From NCBI GenBank assembly GCA_001596135.1, contig CP014773.1, positions 5,394,001 to 5,458,000 of the forward strand: 64,000 bases of DNA, in the 5' to 3' direction. Below the pieces are notes generated by a model. The model was not told the DNA's origin and did no database searches. It saw only the letters and a program-made list of their open reading frames with translations. The translations under genes were made by a program, and so were the position numbers. Of the stretch, positions 34,228-42,796 are shown piece by piece; within the stretch, counting starts at the first letter, position 1; the number at the start of each line of letters is the position of its first letter. This DNA is from Mucilaginibacter sp. PAMC 26640 (GTDB taxonomy: Bacteria > Bacteroidota > Bacteroidia > Sphingobacteriales > Sphingobacteriaceae).

Positions 34228-34300
34228 GGTATCATAGCTCAGTCGGTAGAGCAAAGGACTGAAAATCCTTGTGTCGCTGGTTCGATCCCAGCTGATACCA
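34228..34300 (+). tRNA. tRNA-Phe (GAA anticodon), integration target
   Basis: A 73-nt cloverleaf: acceptor GGTATCA/TGATACC, D-arm GCTC/GAGC with AGTCGGTA loop, anticodon arm AGGACTGAAAATCCTT (anticodon GAA), T-arm CTGG/CCAG with TTCGATC loop. CCA is not encoded. Its last 12 bases recur at 53938 and 61914, marking it as the attachment site of the island. Confidence 0.98.
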
Positions 34301-34302
34301 CA
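34289..34302. other. attL: 3' end of tRNA-Phe
   Basis: CAGCTGATACCACA, the end of the T-arm and acceptor plus two flanking bases. Exact copies lie at 53938 and 61914, all in the same orientation, as left behind by site-specific integration into a tRNA gene. Confidence 0.85.
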
Positions 34303-34310
34303 CTTAATCT

Positions 34311-34340
34311 AGCCTCTTAGGAATACTAAGAGGCTTTTTT
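34311..34340 (+). terminator. Terminator of tRNA-Phe
   Basis: AGCCTCTTAG and CTAAGAGGCT form a perfect 10-bp stem with a 5-base loop, followed by TTTTT. Related hairpins follow the other two att copies. Confidence 0.88.
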
Positions 34341-34690
34341 ATGCCTTAAAACTGCTTTTGGAGCCTATAAATGCAGATTTTATATAATTTGTTATTTATG
34401 ATTCGGTAGACATACAATTGGTCCTACCCTATTCAAATTTACCAATCTTTAGGTGAATCCGATGCTTTTGGCGCAGTTTTGGCGCAGTTTTTCATGTTTC
34501 CATATTGATTTTGATTAAAGTGAATGAATGATTATGATGCCCATACAGGTGCAAGGTTTGATCTAAGTGCAAGGAGGAATGGAATAAATGATGGGTAGTG
34601 TGTGGGCATGTGTTTATGCCGGAAATTCCTTGCCATGTGTCAAACCTAACGCCTAACTTTGCTGAATAATCATTCCTCACTCTTCCCTTT
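34341..34690 (-). pseudogene. Decayed segment homologous to 61971-62270
   Basis: No intact gene. The sequence shares many blocks in order with the region after the rightmost att copy, for example CCTACCCTATTCAAAT and TTTTGGCGCAGTTTT versus CTACCCTATTCAAAT and TTTTGGCGCGGTTT. On the minus strand one frame ends in a basic tail (NCAKTAPKASDSPKDW) that resembles the end of a recombinase or mobility gene. Identity is uncertain. Confidence 0.35.
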
Positions 34691-34705
34691 CCTATTCAAG
34701 AATTT

Positions 34706-34777
34706 CCATTTTCCAAAATGTTCATTCAAACTACCTTATATAGGAAGATTACAAGAAATGTATATTTTTTGGAAATT
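34706..34777. repeat. Direct repeat copy 1 flanking a lipoprotein gene
   Basis: CCATTTTCCA, TACCTTATATAGGAAGATTA and ATTTTTTGGAAAT occur in this order and recur with small differences at 35678-35748. A shorter third version lies at 34967. Between the two main copies sits the lipoprotein gene at 35078-35620. Confidence 0.6.
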
Positions 34778-35077
34778 TTGTAATAGCTAGATCTATATGT
34801 CGACTAACACCCTATTATGTTTAACTAAAGCTGCAAAAACTCATTTTATCCTTAAAACAGGCAATAAGCTGTCTTTTGCCTTATTTGTTGCAAAACCTAT
34901 GTTTTGGCGCAATAACGTGCAAACTCATGCTTTTGTAGACAAGTTCCAAAAAGTTGATATAATTCTGCTTTATATAGGAAATTACAATAATTTAAAAATT
35001 CTTGGATAACAGTTGAATGATCGGTTGGGTACATTTAAACCCAATTTATTACAAGTTGACACGTCAAAATTGAATCT

Positions 35078-35620
35078 TTAATGCATCAACTTCCAACTAG
35101 TTCCATCTGAGAACGAAACTTCTATTGGCCAAGCTAATTTCAGCTTCTTAGCATCCCGGCTTAGTACGTTCCAGGTGGAACCTTCACTTCTTCCTGGTCG
35201 CAAAGGATCATCTGTAAAACCTCCTCCAAAGCCAGCTGCATAGGTGCTTCCTAAATCTGCAGGTTCATTAAACGCATTGGTGCCGTACCATTGAAACTTA
35301 ATGCCACTAACGGTTTTCTTAGATATGTTTTTATATTTCAAAAAGACTGAACGATAATTTGAGTATTCTTCCTTGACGATCTTAGCTTGAAGAACCTTTA
35401 CCGGGGCACTATGCAAACCTACGGTGTCGAAGGCAGCTTTTGCGATATTCTGATTAACCATTTTTTTAATGTGCTCATCCGCACTCTCGCCATACATTTT
35501 GCGCGAAAAGCTATCTCGTTCCATTGCCTTGTCAATTTCTGTCTTCGGTTTATCCTGTTGTTGACAGCCAGAAAGGATTAAGTAAATTGAAGCAATCAGA
35601 AAAAGTTTAAAGGTTTTCAT
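35078..35620 (-). CDS. Predicted lipoprotein of unknown function
   Basis: A 180-residue lipoprotein: MKTFKLFLIASIYLILSGC is a signal peptide with lipobox (Cys19). The body has a beta-sandwich-like pattern (VKVLQAKIVKEEYSNYRSVFLKYKN, GIKFQWYG). The frame opens further upstream, but the ATG at 35620 gives the proper lipoprotein start. It stands inside two direct repeats, like a cassette, among other small envelope proteins of the island. Confidence 0.72.
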   Translation of the reverse strand: MKTFKLFLIASIYLILSGCQQQDKPKTEIDKAMERDSFSRKMYGESADEHIKKMVNQNIAKAAFDTVGLHSAPVKVLQAKIVKEEYSNYRSVFLKYKNISKKTVSGIKFQWYGTNAFNEPADLGSTYAAGFGGGFTDDPLRPGRSEGSTWNVLSRDAKKLKLAWPIEVSFSDGTSWKLMH

Positions 35621-35677
35621 TGTGATAACTTGATTAGGTGTGTAAGGCCTAAAGTTATATAACATTTAAGAGAATAT

Positions 35678-35748
35678 CCATTTTCCACTTTTTTTTAATA
35701 AATGTACCTTATAGGGATATTACAAAGATTTAAGATTTTTTGGAAATG
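35678..35748. repeat. Direct repeat copy 2 flanking a lipoprotein gene
   Basis: Contains CCATTTTCCA, TACCTTATAGGGATATTACA and ATTTTTTGGAAAT in the same order and orientation as the copy at 34706, about 970 bases away. Confidence 0.6.
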
Positions 35749-36060
35749 ATATTTTAGTGTATGTGGTATGGTTTGTTGGATTATGAGTAGGTGGTTTTCT
35801 AATTTAATGTATTAAACGGTACAGAATTAAAAACCTAATTATTTGCGATTGTTGACTATATTTCTAACGTATCAATAAGTGTAATTTTGCTACATAAGTC
35901 CATTCTGACACTTTCTTTTCAATCCACGATTTTGGAAATATCATACTTTTATATGGAGCAGAAAGCTTGAACTACTTAATTAAAAGCATAGTCAATTTAT
36001 AAACATTGAAATTCTTCAGTTTATATAGATTTTATAAACTATAAATCGATAGATATACAT
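35749..36060. other. AT-rich gap
   Basis: 312 bases between the second direct repeat and the leucine-rich-repeat gene. No reading frame, promoter box or hairpin of note is seen. Confidence 0.4.
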
Positions 36061-36972
36061 TTAAAAGTAAATTACACATTTAGGTAATAGCTTTTTAATC
36101 CTCTCTTTCTCTAAATAGTTAAGACGATTTCTTTCAATATGAAGCTCTTCAAGATGTTTAAGATTTGTTATAGTGGATGGAAGAGCCATTAACTTATTAT
36201 TACCTAATTCCAGGTAAAGAAGCTCTTCAAGCATACCAATTTCTTTTGGTAGCTCACTGAGTTTATTGTTATTCATAATTAAGATGCGAAGATTCTTAAG
36301 CCTTCCTATTTTAGAAGTAACTTGACTCAGCTCATTCGAGCTTAATGAAATTTCTTGAAGTTGTACTAAGTTAGTTAATACATCAGGAAACTTTTCAAAG
36401 CGGTTTCCTAACAAGTTTACCGAAAGTGCATTGTGTAGCGTGCTAAACCCAATTGGCAAGTAAGTTATATCTTGACTGGCAACATCGACACTTAATACTT
36501 TGCCTGATTGTTTGATAGCAGAATCAATATTATTGTACTCAGGAAGACTTCTGAATTTTCTAATATAATCCCAATAGTACCTCATTCCGTTTATCAAGCT
36601 AAGCGAAAAGTCGAAGCTCTTGTTGCTTTTTGTTGATGTCCATCGCCCAGCTGCTTCGGCGCGGTTCTCTGAAACTTTACCTTTAAACGATCCTGTGACT
36701 TCTTCCTTCGCATCTCGTTCATAGAGTATGAATGTATTGTCTTTGTACATCTTGCCTTTGAGTTGCAGGCTACCCTGTTCAGGTTTGTACCAGTAAGAAC
36801 CAACTACCGTAGAATCGAGAAGAACTAGGAAGTTAAGCTTTACAGGAACTTTTTTCGATGGAGCGATTTGTATGTAGCCTTCATAGATATAGGTTGGACG
36901 AAAGCTTTTATCTTGAGCATAGAGATTAATCGCAAGCAGATAAAAGACAAAGGTAATAAAGGCGGGTTTCAT
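36061..36972 (-). CDS. Secreted leucine-rich-repeat protein
   Basis: A 303-residue protein with a signal peptide (ending NLYAQ). Residues about 25-130 are a beta-rich domain of unknown type. Residues about 165-290 are leucine-rich repeats of 23 residues (LQEISLSSNELSQV, LRILIMNNNKLSEL, LLYLELGNNKLMAL, LEELHIERNRLNYL). LRRs usually bind proteins. In this island it may be an immunity or adhesion protein; that is inference from context. Confidence 0.82.
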   Translation of the reverse strand: MKPAFITFVFYLLAINLYAQDKSFRPTYIYEGYIQIAPSKKVPVKLNFLVLLDSTVVGSYWYKPEQGSLQLKGKMYKDNTFILYERDAKEEVTGSFKGKVSENRAEAAGRWTSTKSNKSFDFSLSLINGMRYYWDYIRKFRSLPEYNNIDSAIKQSGKVLSVDVASQDITYLPIGFSTLHNALSVNLLGNRFEKFPDVLTNLVQLQEISLSSNELSQVTSKIGRLKNLRILIMNNNKLSELPKEIGMLEELLYLELGNNKLMALPSTITNLKHLEELHIERNRLNYLEKERIKKLLPKCVIYF

Positions 36973-37119
36973 ATGATCTAAAGTAAATAACTTTTTTCTT
37001 GATGCAGTGAGGGTTTAATGATTCTTTACTTTTATAGAGGTACTCAAATTTTTTAATTAAATTCACTTCCAAAAGTAAGCAGCCACATCAGCAATTTTTA
37101 TCATGGAAGCTCTTGTTAA

Positions 37120-37401
37120 TTAAGGATATTTAGCAACTATCAAATCCTGTGTAGCTTTGTGATTTGCCTCTTCGTCTTCACCAGACCATAAAACATCATT
37201 TACCGCATATGTTAATATTTCTGCAATGATCTTTTCTATTTCATAACCATACTCTTCAGTTAAGAGTTCTAAAGTATCAACAACACTTACACAATTTATT
37301 ATAGCTTCATTTATAGTATACACCCAATAAGATGAGAAACATAATCTACCTAGTACTCTTTTATTTAATTGTATCATGCGCGAGTAGTCAGGGTATAACA
37401 A
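37120..37401 (-). CDS. Doubtful small ORF, possible fragment
   Basis: A 93-codon frame whose C-terminal 60 residues look protein-like (EYGYEIEKIIAEILTYAVNDVLWSGEDEEANH). The first 20 or so overlap the 5' end of the convincing lipoprotein gene on the other strand, so the start is unclear. It may be the tail of a damaged gene. Confidence 0.33.
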   Translation of the reverse strand: MLYPDYSRMIQLNKRVLGRLCFSSYWVYTINEAIINCVSVVDTLELLTEEYGYEIEKIIAEILTYAVNDVLWSGEDEEANHKATQDLIVAKYP

Positions 37402-37832
37402 CGATACAATACAAAAGTAAACACATTGGCGAATTTGATCCGAGAAGTATCACTATGGTTTTACCGAAAGGCTTCAAACTTATAACTTTAATCGGCGGCC
37501 ATAATGAATTAGAAAATCAATATGTTTATTCAGACTCTTCATATATCTATATATCTGACTTTGGGGGCAGTACTTTAAACGATAAAAACATACGATCCTT
37601 AGGTGATAGTATTGCAAACAAACGCTTTGAGGGCACAGAATTAAAGGCTAAAATTGCGAAACAACTAGGTAGACAATACGAGCCGGAGACTATGATCCTT
37701 CAAGGTAGAATGGCCAATGGCTTGTACTGGAAAGACATCAGAATTCTTAATCTCAGTATAGGATATGTAAGTGTGTCGGAAATAAAAAAGAGTGAGTTTG
37801 AGAAGGCTTTAGCTTCTTTTAGAAATAAATAA
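37332..37832 (+). CDS. Predicted lipoprotein
   Basis: A 166-residue lipoprotein with signal and lipobox LFYLIVSCASS (Cys16). The mature part has GFKLITLIGGHNELENQYVYSDSSYIYISDFGG and a C-terminal NGLYWKDIRILNLSIGYVSV stretch, consistent with a beta-rich fold. Family not recognised; context suggests a role in the island's set of envelope immunity-like proteins. Confidence 0.66.
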   Translation: MRNIIYLVLFYLIVSCASSQGITTIQYKSKHIGEFDPRSITMVLPKGFKLITLIGGHNELENQYVYSDSSYIYISDFGGSTLNDKNIRSLGDSIANKRFEGTELKAKIAKQLGRQYEPETMILQGRMANGLYWKDIRILNLSIGYVSVSEIKKSEFEKALASFRNK

Positions 37833-37991
37833 ACAGATATAAACGACTTGAGCCTAGCGATGTGCCAGGAGTTGTTAATTTTAAGATACCTAGGATATAT
37901 AGTTAGACCCTTTGACAACTAAACCTGACAATACATTTGTAAATAAGGTGATTAAAAAAGAAGCAGAGTGAATGTAGTAAATTATATTAAT

Positions 37992-38276
37992 ATGAAAATA
38001 AAAACAGATCGAAAAACGATATTTATCGCATCTTTTTTGGCAGTTCTTATATGTGATTTTACTATAGCTGCTAATATAAACATTGAAACGAATTTTGTTC
38101 CTGATAAGAAAACTGCTATTAAAATTGCCGAGGCAGTTTGGTTACCAATCTATGAAAAAAATATATTTAAAGAACTTGATGCACATCACTTTGATGCAGC
38201 AAGACCAGGAAAGCAGGCAGATCAGTTGATAGACACTATAGTAAAGTGGCTTAAAAAGCAAGGCGTAAAACATTAG
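37992..38276 (+). CDS. NTF2-fold immunity-like protein, probable chimera
   Basis: A 94-residue exported protein. The signal-like segment is followed by VPDKKTAIKIAEAVWLPIY, which closely resembles the start of the NTF2-fold immunity family found with bacterial polymorphic toxins. The family's second half (a VW.V.G strand and GG-containing turn) is missing; instead the protein ends in an unrelated basic tail (LIDTIVKWLKKQGVKH). This suggests recombination between two genes. The upstream ATG at 37968 is less likely as start. Confidence 0.6.
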   Translation: MKIKTDRKTIFIASFLAVLICDFTIAANINIETNFVPDKKTAIKIAEAVWLPIYEKNIFKELDAHHFDAARPGKQADQLIDTIVKWLKKQGVKH

Positions 38277-38279
38277 TAT

Positions 38280-38531
38280 ATGAGAACTATGCTATATTAT
38301 ATAACCTTTGTTATAGCATATTCGGCTTTAGCAGCAACAACAGCTATGTTTTTTTTAACATGGGGTGCAAAAAGGAGTTTTCTTGAAAAGATTTATGTGT
38401 TTTTTATAGGTACACCTTTTAATTGGAGTAATTCTTTGTGGTATCTACCGCTTAATGGAGTAGTTTGGGCTACCGTTTTTTATCTAGTAAGAATTGGCTT
38501 ACGTAGGTGGCCTTCAATGTTAAAGAGTTAA
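38280..38531 (+). CDS. Small membrane protein
   Basis: An 83-residue protein with two or three hydrophobic segments (residues about 5-27, 36-47 and 55-72). It starts 3 bases after the NTF2-like gene and may be co-expressed. No family recognised. Membrane-spanning immunity proteins are common next to toxin modules, but no direct evidence exists here. Confidence 0.5.
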   Translation: MRTMLYYITFVIAYSALAATTAMFFLTWGAKRSFLEKIYVFFIGTPFNWSNSLWYLPLNGVVWATVFYLVRIGLRRWPSMLKS

Positions 38532-38620
38532 AAATATGATGAATTATAGGTAACAACAAAGCCCGGTATCTCGCCTAGCTTTGCTCTTTATCGAGCGTAA
38601 ATTGGGTTATTTGTAAAATT

Positions 38621-38850
38621 TGTTATTAGGTATTCTAAACTGATGTTTTAAAAGGTACAGAAGCACTTAACAGGTTATGCATTCACTGAGTGAATTGCCT
38701 AAGTACCCTATAATACATTAGTCATAAATTCTACTAATACCTGCCTACAGATTAGTATCTTCATCATTTAAGTAGCATTAATACCTTTACAATAAGAAGG
38801 AATTGTAGAAAGAAACAGGCCAGTACGATTATGGCGTTAGATTCAATGAC
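38621..38850 (+). repeat. Island repeat, copy R1
   Basis: First of four copies of a repeat of about 250 bp (others at 39394, 40600 and 42516). Shared landmarks in order: TATTCTAAACTGATGTTTTA, AGAAGCACTTAACAGGTTAT, the palindrome ATTCACTGAGTGAAT, TGCCTAAGTACC, ATCATTTAAGTAGCA, then an RHS-core coding fragment starting at CAGGCCAGTACGATTATGG. The upstream part is not open in any frame. Confidence 0.85.
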
Positions 38851-38922
38851 CCGGTGATTGCAAGGTGGACGAGTGTAGATATTGATAAAACTAAACCACA
38901 TAACATTATTACCTCTAATTAA
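38809..38922 (+). pseudogene. RHS-core fragment (copy 1)
   Basis: In frame from 38809 the translation contains GQYDYGVRFNDPVIARWTSV, the conserved sequence near the end of RHS/YD-repeat toxin cores. It is preceded in frame by a stop at 38806 and has no start. After the core it continues for about 14 codons to a stop at 38920, two bases before the DUF5958 gene. It is a remnant of an RHS toxin gene whose body is absent. Confidence 0.85.
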
Positions 38923-38923
38923 G

Positions 38924-39343
38924 ATGGAGTTAGAAAAGGAGATATTACTAAACAAATTTGCGCAGGGATTAATTGACATTAGCTTAATATTAGAGCATTT
39001 TGATAAGCTTGACTTGGGTAATAAGCGATTGTTTCTAAATGAATTATCTTTTTTAATTATGCAATCAAAACCGGTTGTAACAGATACAGAAATCGCAATT
39101 AAAGATAGTTTGTTGAAAACTTCATTTACACCATGTGTTCTTTTGTGTAAAGGCCCAATATCCACGAGCATTCAAAAGATAATCGGTTTACCTGAACCTG
39201 AATTAGGCAAAGCTGTAAACTTATTATTAAACCTGTTTAAGGTTGCATATGTCAGGCGATTTAAGGCAGAAAAGGATAATTCTTCTAAATGGTGGTTTTG
39301 GGACTTGTCGAATGAACAAAACATCAAAGCAATCAAGGAATGA
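38924..39343 (+). CDS. DUF5958 family protein, probable immunity protein
   Basis: A 139-residue soluble protein. MELEKEILLNKFAQGLIDIS, LFLNELSFLIMQSKPVVTDTEIAI and FTPCVLLCKGP...NLFKVAYVRRFKAEK.NSSKWWFWDLS match the DUF5958 family as I recall it. The gene begins two bases after an RHS-core fragment, exactly where the cognate immunity gene of an RHS toxin tip would sit. The immunity role is inferred from this context. A TTG-started extension to 38882 would run into the RHS remnant and is unlikely. Confidence 0.82.
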   Translation: MELEKEILLNKFAQGLIDISLILEHFDKLDLGNKRLFLNELSFLIMQSKPVVTDTEIAIKDSLLKTSFTPCVLLCKGPISTSIQKIIGLPEPELGKAVNLLLNLFKVAYVRRFKAEKDNSSKWWFWDLSNEQNIKAIKE

Positions 39344-39393
39344 TCTAATTATTATTAAACTAAAAAAATCCACTAAACTGTGGCTTCTGTTAT

Positions 39394-39595
39394 TTAATGT
39401 GCGTAAGACTTACCAGTTTACATACCTGATAATGGCAGTAGACATAAATAGGAATGGTTTGAACGATAGACTTGAGAGTAGTTTTTGATTAAGGTAGCTG
39501 TAAGGTCTTCCAATCTGATGTTTTATACGGCAAAGAAGCACTTAAAAGGTTATGCATTTAGTGAGTGACTTGCCTAAGTACCTTGTAATAAACAA
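39394..39595 (+). repeat. Island repeat, copy R2 (lacks the RHS part)
   Basis: Begins with TTTAATGTGCGTAAGACTTA and GGAATGGTTTGAACGATAGA, shared with R4, then TCTGATGTTTTATA, AAGAAGCACTTAAAAGG, a decayed palindrome and TGCCTAAGTACCTTGTAATA. It breaks off before the RHS fragment seen in the other copies. Confidence 0.75.
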
Positions 39596-39956
39596 GCAGA
39601 GCCTTATTCAACGTGTAAGTTGGAATGGAAAATTTAAAATATTGTAGTTCATTCACAAGTTGTGTTGCCTTCATCTTTCAATATATCAGTCTTTGTTAAA
39701 TGAATAGATATCTCCGTATTTTCCTTTACACTTACGAAAGAGTAAACTCTTTGCCTATTTTATTTACTCTTAAAACTTTATCCGATTCGAATCCTAGACT
39801 TGTGCAAATTGGCTATTAGCGGTAAAAATTAAAAAGACAGAAAGACGTTTAATGTTAACCATATCACTTCAGCTTATTAGATTTAGCTCGAAACCGGTCG
39901 TATATTCGGTAATTTATGTAAATTGGAACCACATTCATGTAACCTTACCATACTCA
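39596..39956. other. Gap downstream of R2
   Basis: About 360 AT-rich bases before the next lipoprotein gene. Several short frames are open but none has a credible start or composition. No hairpin or promoter box stands out. Confidence 0.35.
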
Positions 39957-40403
39957 ATGAAAGTGCTAATCTACATCTTAATATTATTCTTCGGCATTAC
40001 AATTATTGCGTGTAATAAACCAATCCCAAAGGTGAAGTTGTCAGATGTTCAAAACCATTCGATTGATACACTTAGCATTGTTAAGGATGTTTCTCTTATT
40101 TCTCTGATTGGAAATGCCCAAAGTTTTTACAAGCAGAAGGTTAGAGTCATTGGCTATTTACATCTAGAATTTGAAGGCAACTGTCTGTATTTAGACAAAG
40201 GCGATTACGAACACAGTATCGAAAAGAATGCACTTTGGGTTGATGTCAATAACAAGATATTTAAGCATAATTTCAGTAACCATTATGTCCTTATCGAAGG
40301 GGTGTTCGATGGCAACAGGAAAGGTCATATGAGTATGAATAGCGGGTCTCTATCTAACATATCCCGTATAGAACTATGGCAGCCTAGTATAAGAAGACCT
40401 TAA
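39957..40403 (+). CDS. Predicted lipoprotein, OB-fold-like
   Basis: A 149-residue lipoprotein with signal and lipobox ILFFGITIIAC (Cys about 19). The mature part, SFYKQKVRVIGYLHLEFEGNCLYLDKGDYE followed by HYVLIEGVFDGNRKGHMSMNSGSLSNI, has the order of an OB-fold-like barrel. The ATG at 39957 is chosen because it places the signal at the N-terminus; the frame is open from 39852. It sits between repeats R2 and R3, as a cassette. Confidence 0.7.
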   Translation: MKVLIYILILFFGITIIACNKPIPKVKLSDVQNHSIDTLSIVKDVSLISLIGNAQSFYKQKVRVIGYLHLEFEGNCLYLDKGDYEHSIEKNALWVDVNNKIFKHNFSNHYVLIEGVFDGNRKGHMSMNSGSLSNISRIELWQPSIRRP

Positions 40404-40599
40404 ATTATAAAATATACTATTATTTGCTTTAGAGCATTGTCAAATCAATTTAAACTTTATGTTCTGAAAAGATACTATTCGCAAGTTCTCATAATAAACA
40501 GCTTAAACCTTAAAATTTTAGCATCCCGGATAATAGCATTCGTAGAAGAACTTAAAATTTCGTTATCGATAGATTTGAGTCAAGTTTTGATTGAATTGG
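40404..40599. other. Short AT-rich gap before R3
   Basis: Contains an open frame (40437-40667) running into repeat R3 with no protein-like signature. Treated as non-coding. Confidence 0.35.
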
Positions 40600-40850
40600 C
40601 TGTAAGGTATTCTAACCTGATGCTTTATAAGGTACAGAAGTTCATTGCCAAAGTAATCATTCAGTGAATTAAGTATCTAAGTACCTTTTAATAAATTAGT
40701 TTGAAATTCTATTAATATCAGCGTACAGATTATTAACTTCATATCATTAAAGTAGCAATAATACCTTCACAGTAGCAGGGGAATACAGGAAGGAATGATT
40801 AGTATGATTAGAGCGCACGGTTCTATGACCCCTCATCTTAAGATCGAAAA
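40600..40850 (+). repeat. Island repeat, copy R3
   Basis: GTAAGGTATTCTAACCTGAT, GGTACAGAAGTTCATTG, a shortened palindrome ATTCAGTGAATT, TCTAAGTACCTTTTAATAAA, AGATTATTAACTTCATATCA, AAGTAGCAATAATACCTTCA, then an RHS fragment. More diverged than R1 and R4. Confidence 0.78.
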
Positions 40851-40894
40851 GCATTGATCCTCAGGCTGAAAATGATAGAAAGTGGTTGCCATAA
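40788..40894 (+). pseudogene. RHS-core fragment (copy 3), heavily decayed
   Basis: The translation contains SARFYDP and, further on, SIDPQAENDRKWLP, matching the RHS core phrases ARFYDP and VDPLAENDRKW, but with two stop codons and a deletion between. Sequence after it to 41145 shows no intact frame and may be a decayed toxin tip. Confidence 0.7.
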
Positions 40895-41145
40895 AATCAT
40901 GCAAGTGATGACCTTATTATTGGTTATGGTCGTGAAGAACATACGGACAAGCCGTTAATAAAAGACAGACAAATGTATCATACGTAGATCAGGAACAGCA
41001 ACATATAGGAAGTGGACTATGCTCGGCTTAGCCGACCTTACTTCAAAAATGTTTGTTGTAATTGTCATCATTTGCATTGCACAAATAGAAAAGTGTCAAT
41101 GGAGAATTACCCCTTCATTAAATGTATTTTAAGGCTTAATAGTGT
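40895..41145. other. Gap after RHS copy 3
   Basis: 250 bases with no intact reading frame. Probably the remains of an RHS toxin tip, but no domain is recognisable. Confidence 0.3.
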
Positions 41146-41604
41146 ATGAAAAAGGCGTTATTATTATTAATAATATTATTATTCGCAGCGATTGTCTGGA
41201 GAGTAGAGTATAGATCCTTCTATTACTTGAAAAATGGAAAGTGTGTTACAGTTTGGAAAGCATATGATGGTCTTTGTTACATTATTCCCCGTAAATATAA
41301 CGGAGTGTTGAAGCCGTCGGCTGAAAGCTATTTAGTAACACCTTACACAAAAGGTCTCGACATTATTTGGCAAGAAAATTCTAATAATATTATTGCAAAC
41401 TTAGAAGATGAAAAAAATCAAATCATACATAATTGTCCAAGTGGTATTCAGATTGCCAATTATAATTTGAATAAAAGATACAATGACAGTTTGTACCTTT
41501 ATTTTGATGGTGAATATTATCGTTATAAAAAAAACGTCGATTATCTTACTCTTAATATCAAAGAAGAATATGCCTATGATAAGAAAGGTAAAAGGCAAGA
41601 TTAA
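41146..41604 (+). CDS. Membrane-anchored hypothetical protein
   Basis: A 152-residue protein with an N-terminal anchor or signal (residues 1-20) and a Tyr/Asn/Lys-rich soluble domain (SLYLYFDGEYYRYKK, DYLTLNIKEEYAYDKK). Unknown family. It follows an RHS-core remnant and so occupies an immunity-gene position. Confidence 0.6.
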   Translation: MKKALLLLIILLFAAIVWRVEYRSFYYLKNGKCVTVWKAYDGLCYIIPRKYNGVLKPSAESYLVTPYTKGLDIIWQENSNNIIANLEDEKNQIIHNCPSGIQIANYNLNKRYNDSLYLYFDGEYYRYKKNVDYLTLNIKEEYAYDKKGKRQD

Positions 41605-41624
41605 CCCTCGCTAACCCCAAGACT

Positions 41625-41835
41625 AGGGTTTCGGCGACATGTTGGATCATCATAACAAAGAAGATCCAGATCAAATACGAGAAAATGATGGAAAGAATGG
41701 TTAAATTACAAAAAAAGAGCTGAATGGTAGAGTAAAAGTCGCTGAAAATGCTATCTAATCCCAGTTACAAAATGCTTTACAACAAAGAGCGGAATATCTC
41801 AAAAAACAGGAAGAAGAAAAGAAAAAGAAGTAATG
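41625..41835 (+). pseudogene. Decayed coding stretch, possible toxin tip
   Basis: Forward-strand translation gives protein-like pieces such as QIRENDGKNG and, after in-frame stops, LQNALQQRAEYLKKQEEEKK. Charged helical C-termini of this kind occur in toxin tips, but the piece is too short to identify. It directly precedes the next small gene. Confidence 0.25.
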
Positions 41836-41855
41836 AACTACTTATACAGGCTTTT

Positions 41856-42413
41856 ATGAAAAGAGTAACGACATATTTAACTGCGATTTTGATTAATTGT
41901 GTAGTTATTTACGCTACACGTTATTTGGTTTTTAAAAAAGAGCTAAAAGACATTAAATTAATGTCTTATGTTTACAAGCACCCAATCATTCAAGTAAGAG
42001 AGGAGGTTGTTAGAATGTTTTCTGATGAACGGTATCATGCACTTGATATGACTCAAGGATATAACCCCTCAGAAAGCAACTTGCTGAAAATATCGCAATC
42101 CGACAATCAAAACTATTTCTTTATTAACTGGTACGCTTGGGATTCAGTAGGAGAATCAGAACTATATTACAATTGGTGGGGGAAATTAAAGTACATTCCA
42201 AAGTACCATATCGTTTTAGACTCGATATCTAATGATCAGACAAAGATCGAAATCCAAAGCTTTCCAAAAGTAGAAGCTGGTACAGAGTTTTCTCTAAATC
42301 ATGGCTTGCCTTATGTTACGTCTCGCAAAGTCGAAGTGAAGCCTACCACTATCGAGGAATATGAAATTATCAAAAGGATTGGCAAGGCATTAGGCGAGAA
42401 AATGCCCGAGTAA
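41856..42413 (+). CDS. Hypothetical protein with N-terminal membrane segment
   Basis: A 185-residue protein. MKRVTTYLTAILINCVVIYATRYLVF is a membrane anchor; the rest is soluble with aromatic motifs (NYFFINWYAWDSVGESELYYNWWGKL). The frame extends upstream to 41748 through a Lys-rich stretch that belongs to the decayed segment, so 41856 is preferred. Unknown family; immunity-like position between R3 and R4. Confidence 0.55.
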   Translation: MKRVTTYLTAILINCVVIYATRYLVFKKELKDIKLMSYVYKHPIIQVREEVVRMFSDERYHALDMTQGYNPSESNLLKISQSDNQNYFFINWYAWDSVGESELYYNWWGKLKYIPKYHIVLDSISNDQTKIEIQSFPKVEAGTEFSLNHGLPYVTSRKVEVKPTTIEEYEIIKRIGKALGEKMPE

Positions 42414-42515
42414 AATGTATGTTGCAAAACTCCCGCTCGGCCAAGCCTCCGTGCTTTCCGAGCTAACGAAATGTTGTTAATAGAACGAAACCTGGCCATA
42501 TGCCTGGCATTGATA

Positions 42516-42796
42516 TTTAATGTGCGTCAGCCTTACGAATTTTTATCATCTCTGGTAATAGGAATGGTTTGAACGATAGACTCCGGTTTGGTTTTTGATT
42601 AAAATAGTTATTGGGTATTCTAACCTAATGTTTTAAAAGTTATAGAAGCACTTAACAGGTTATCCATTCACTGAGTGAATTGCCTTAGTACCTTGTAATA
42701 AATTAGTCATAAATTCAATTATACCTGCGTACAGATCAGTATCTTCATCATTTAAGTAGCATCAATAACTTTACAACAAGAAGGTTTATAGGATTA
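42516..42796 (+). repeat. Island repeat, copy R4
   Basis: Starts TTTAATGTGCGTCAGCCTTA, then GGAATGGTTTGAACGATAGA as in R2, TATTCTAACCTAATGTTTTA, AGAAGCACTTAACAGGTTAT, the palindrome ATTCACTGAGTGAAT, TACCTTGTAATAAATTAGTC and ATCATTTAAGTAGCATCAAT. It runs into the longest RHS fragment. Confidence 0.85.

Noticed and set aside
34797..35009. 70-codon plus-strand frame
   Set aside because: AT-rich, no recognisable signal or start context, and it contains part of a repeat related to 34706.
38764..39171. 135-codon minus-strand frame
   Set aside because: It is antisense to the RHS fragment and the DUF5958 gene, both better supported.
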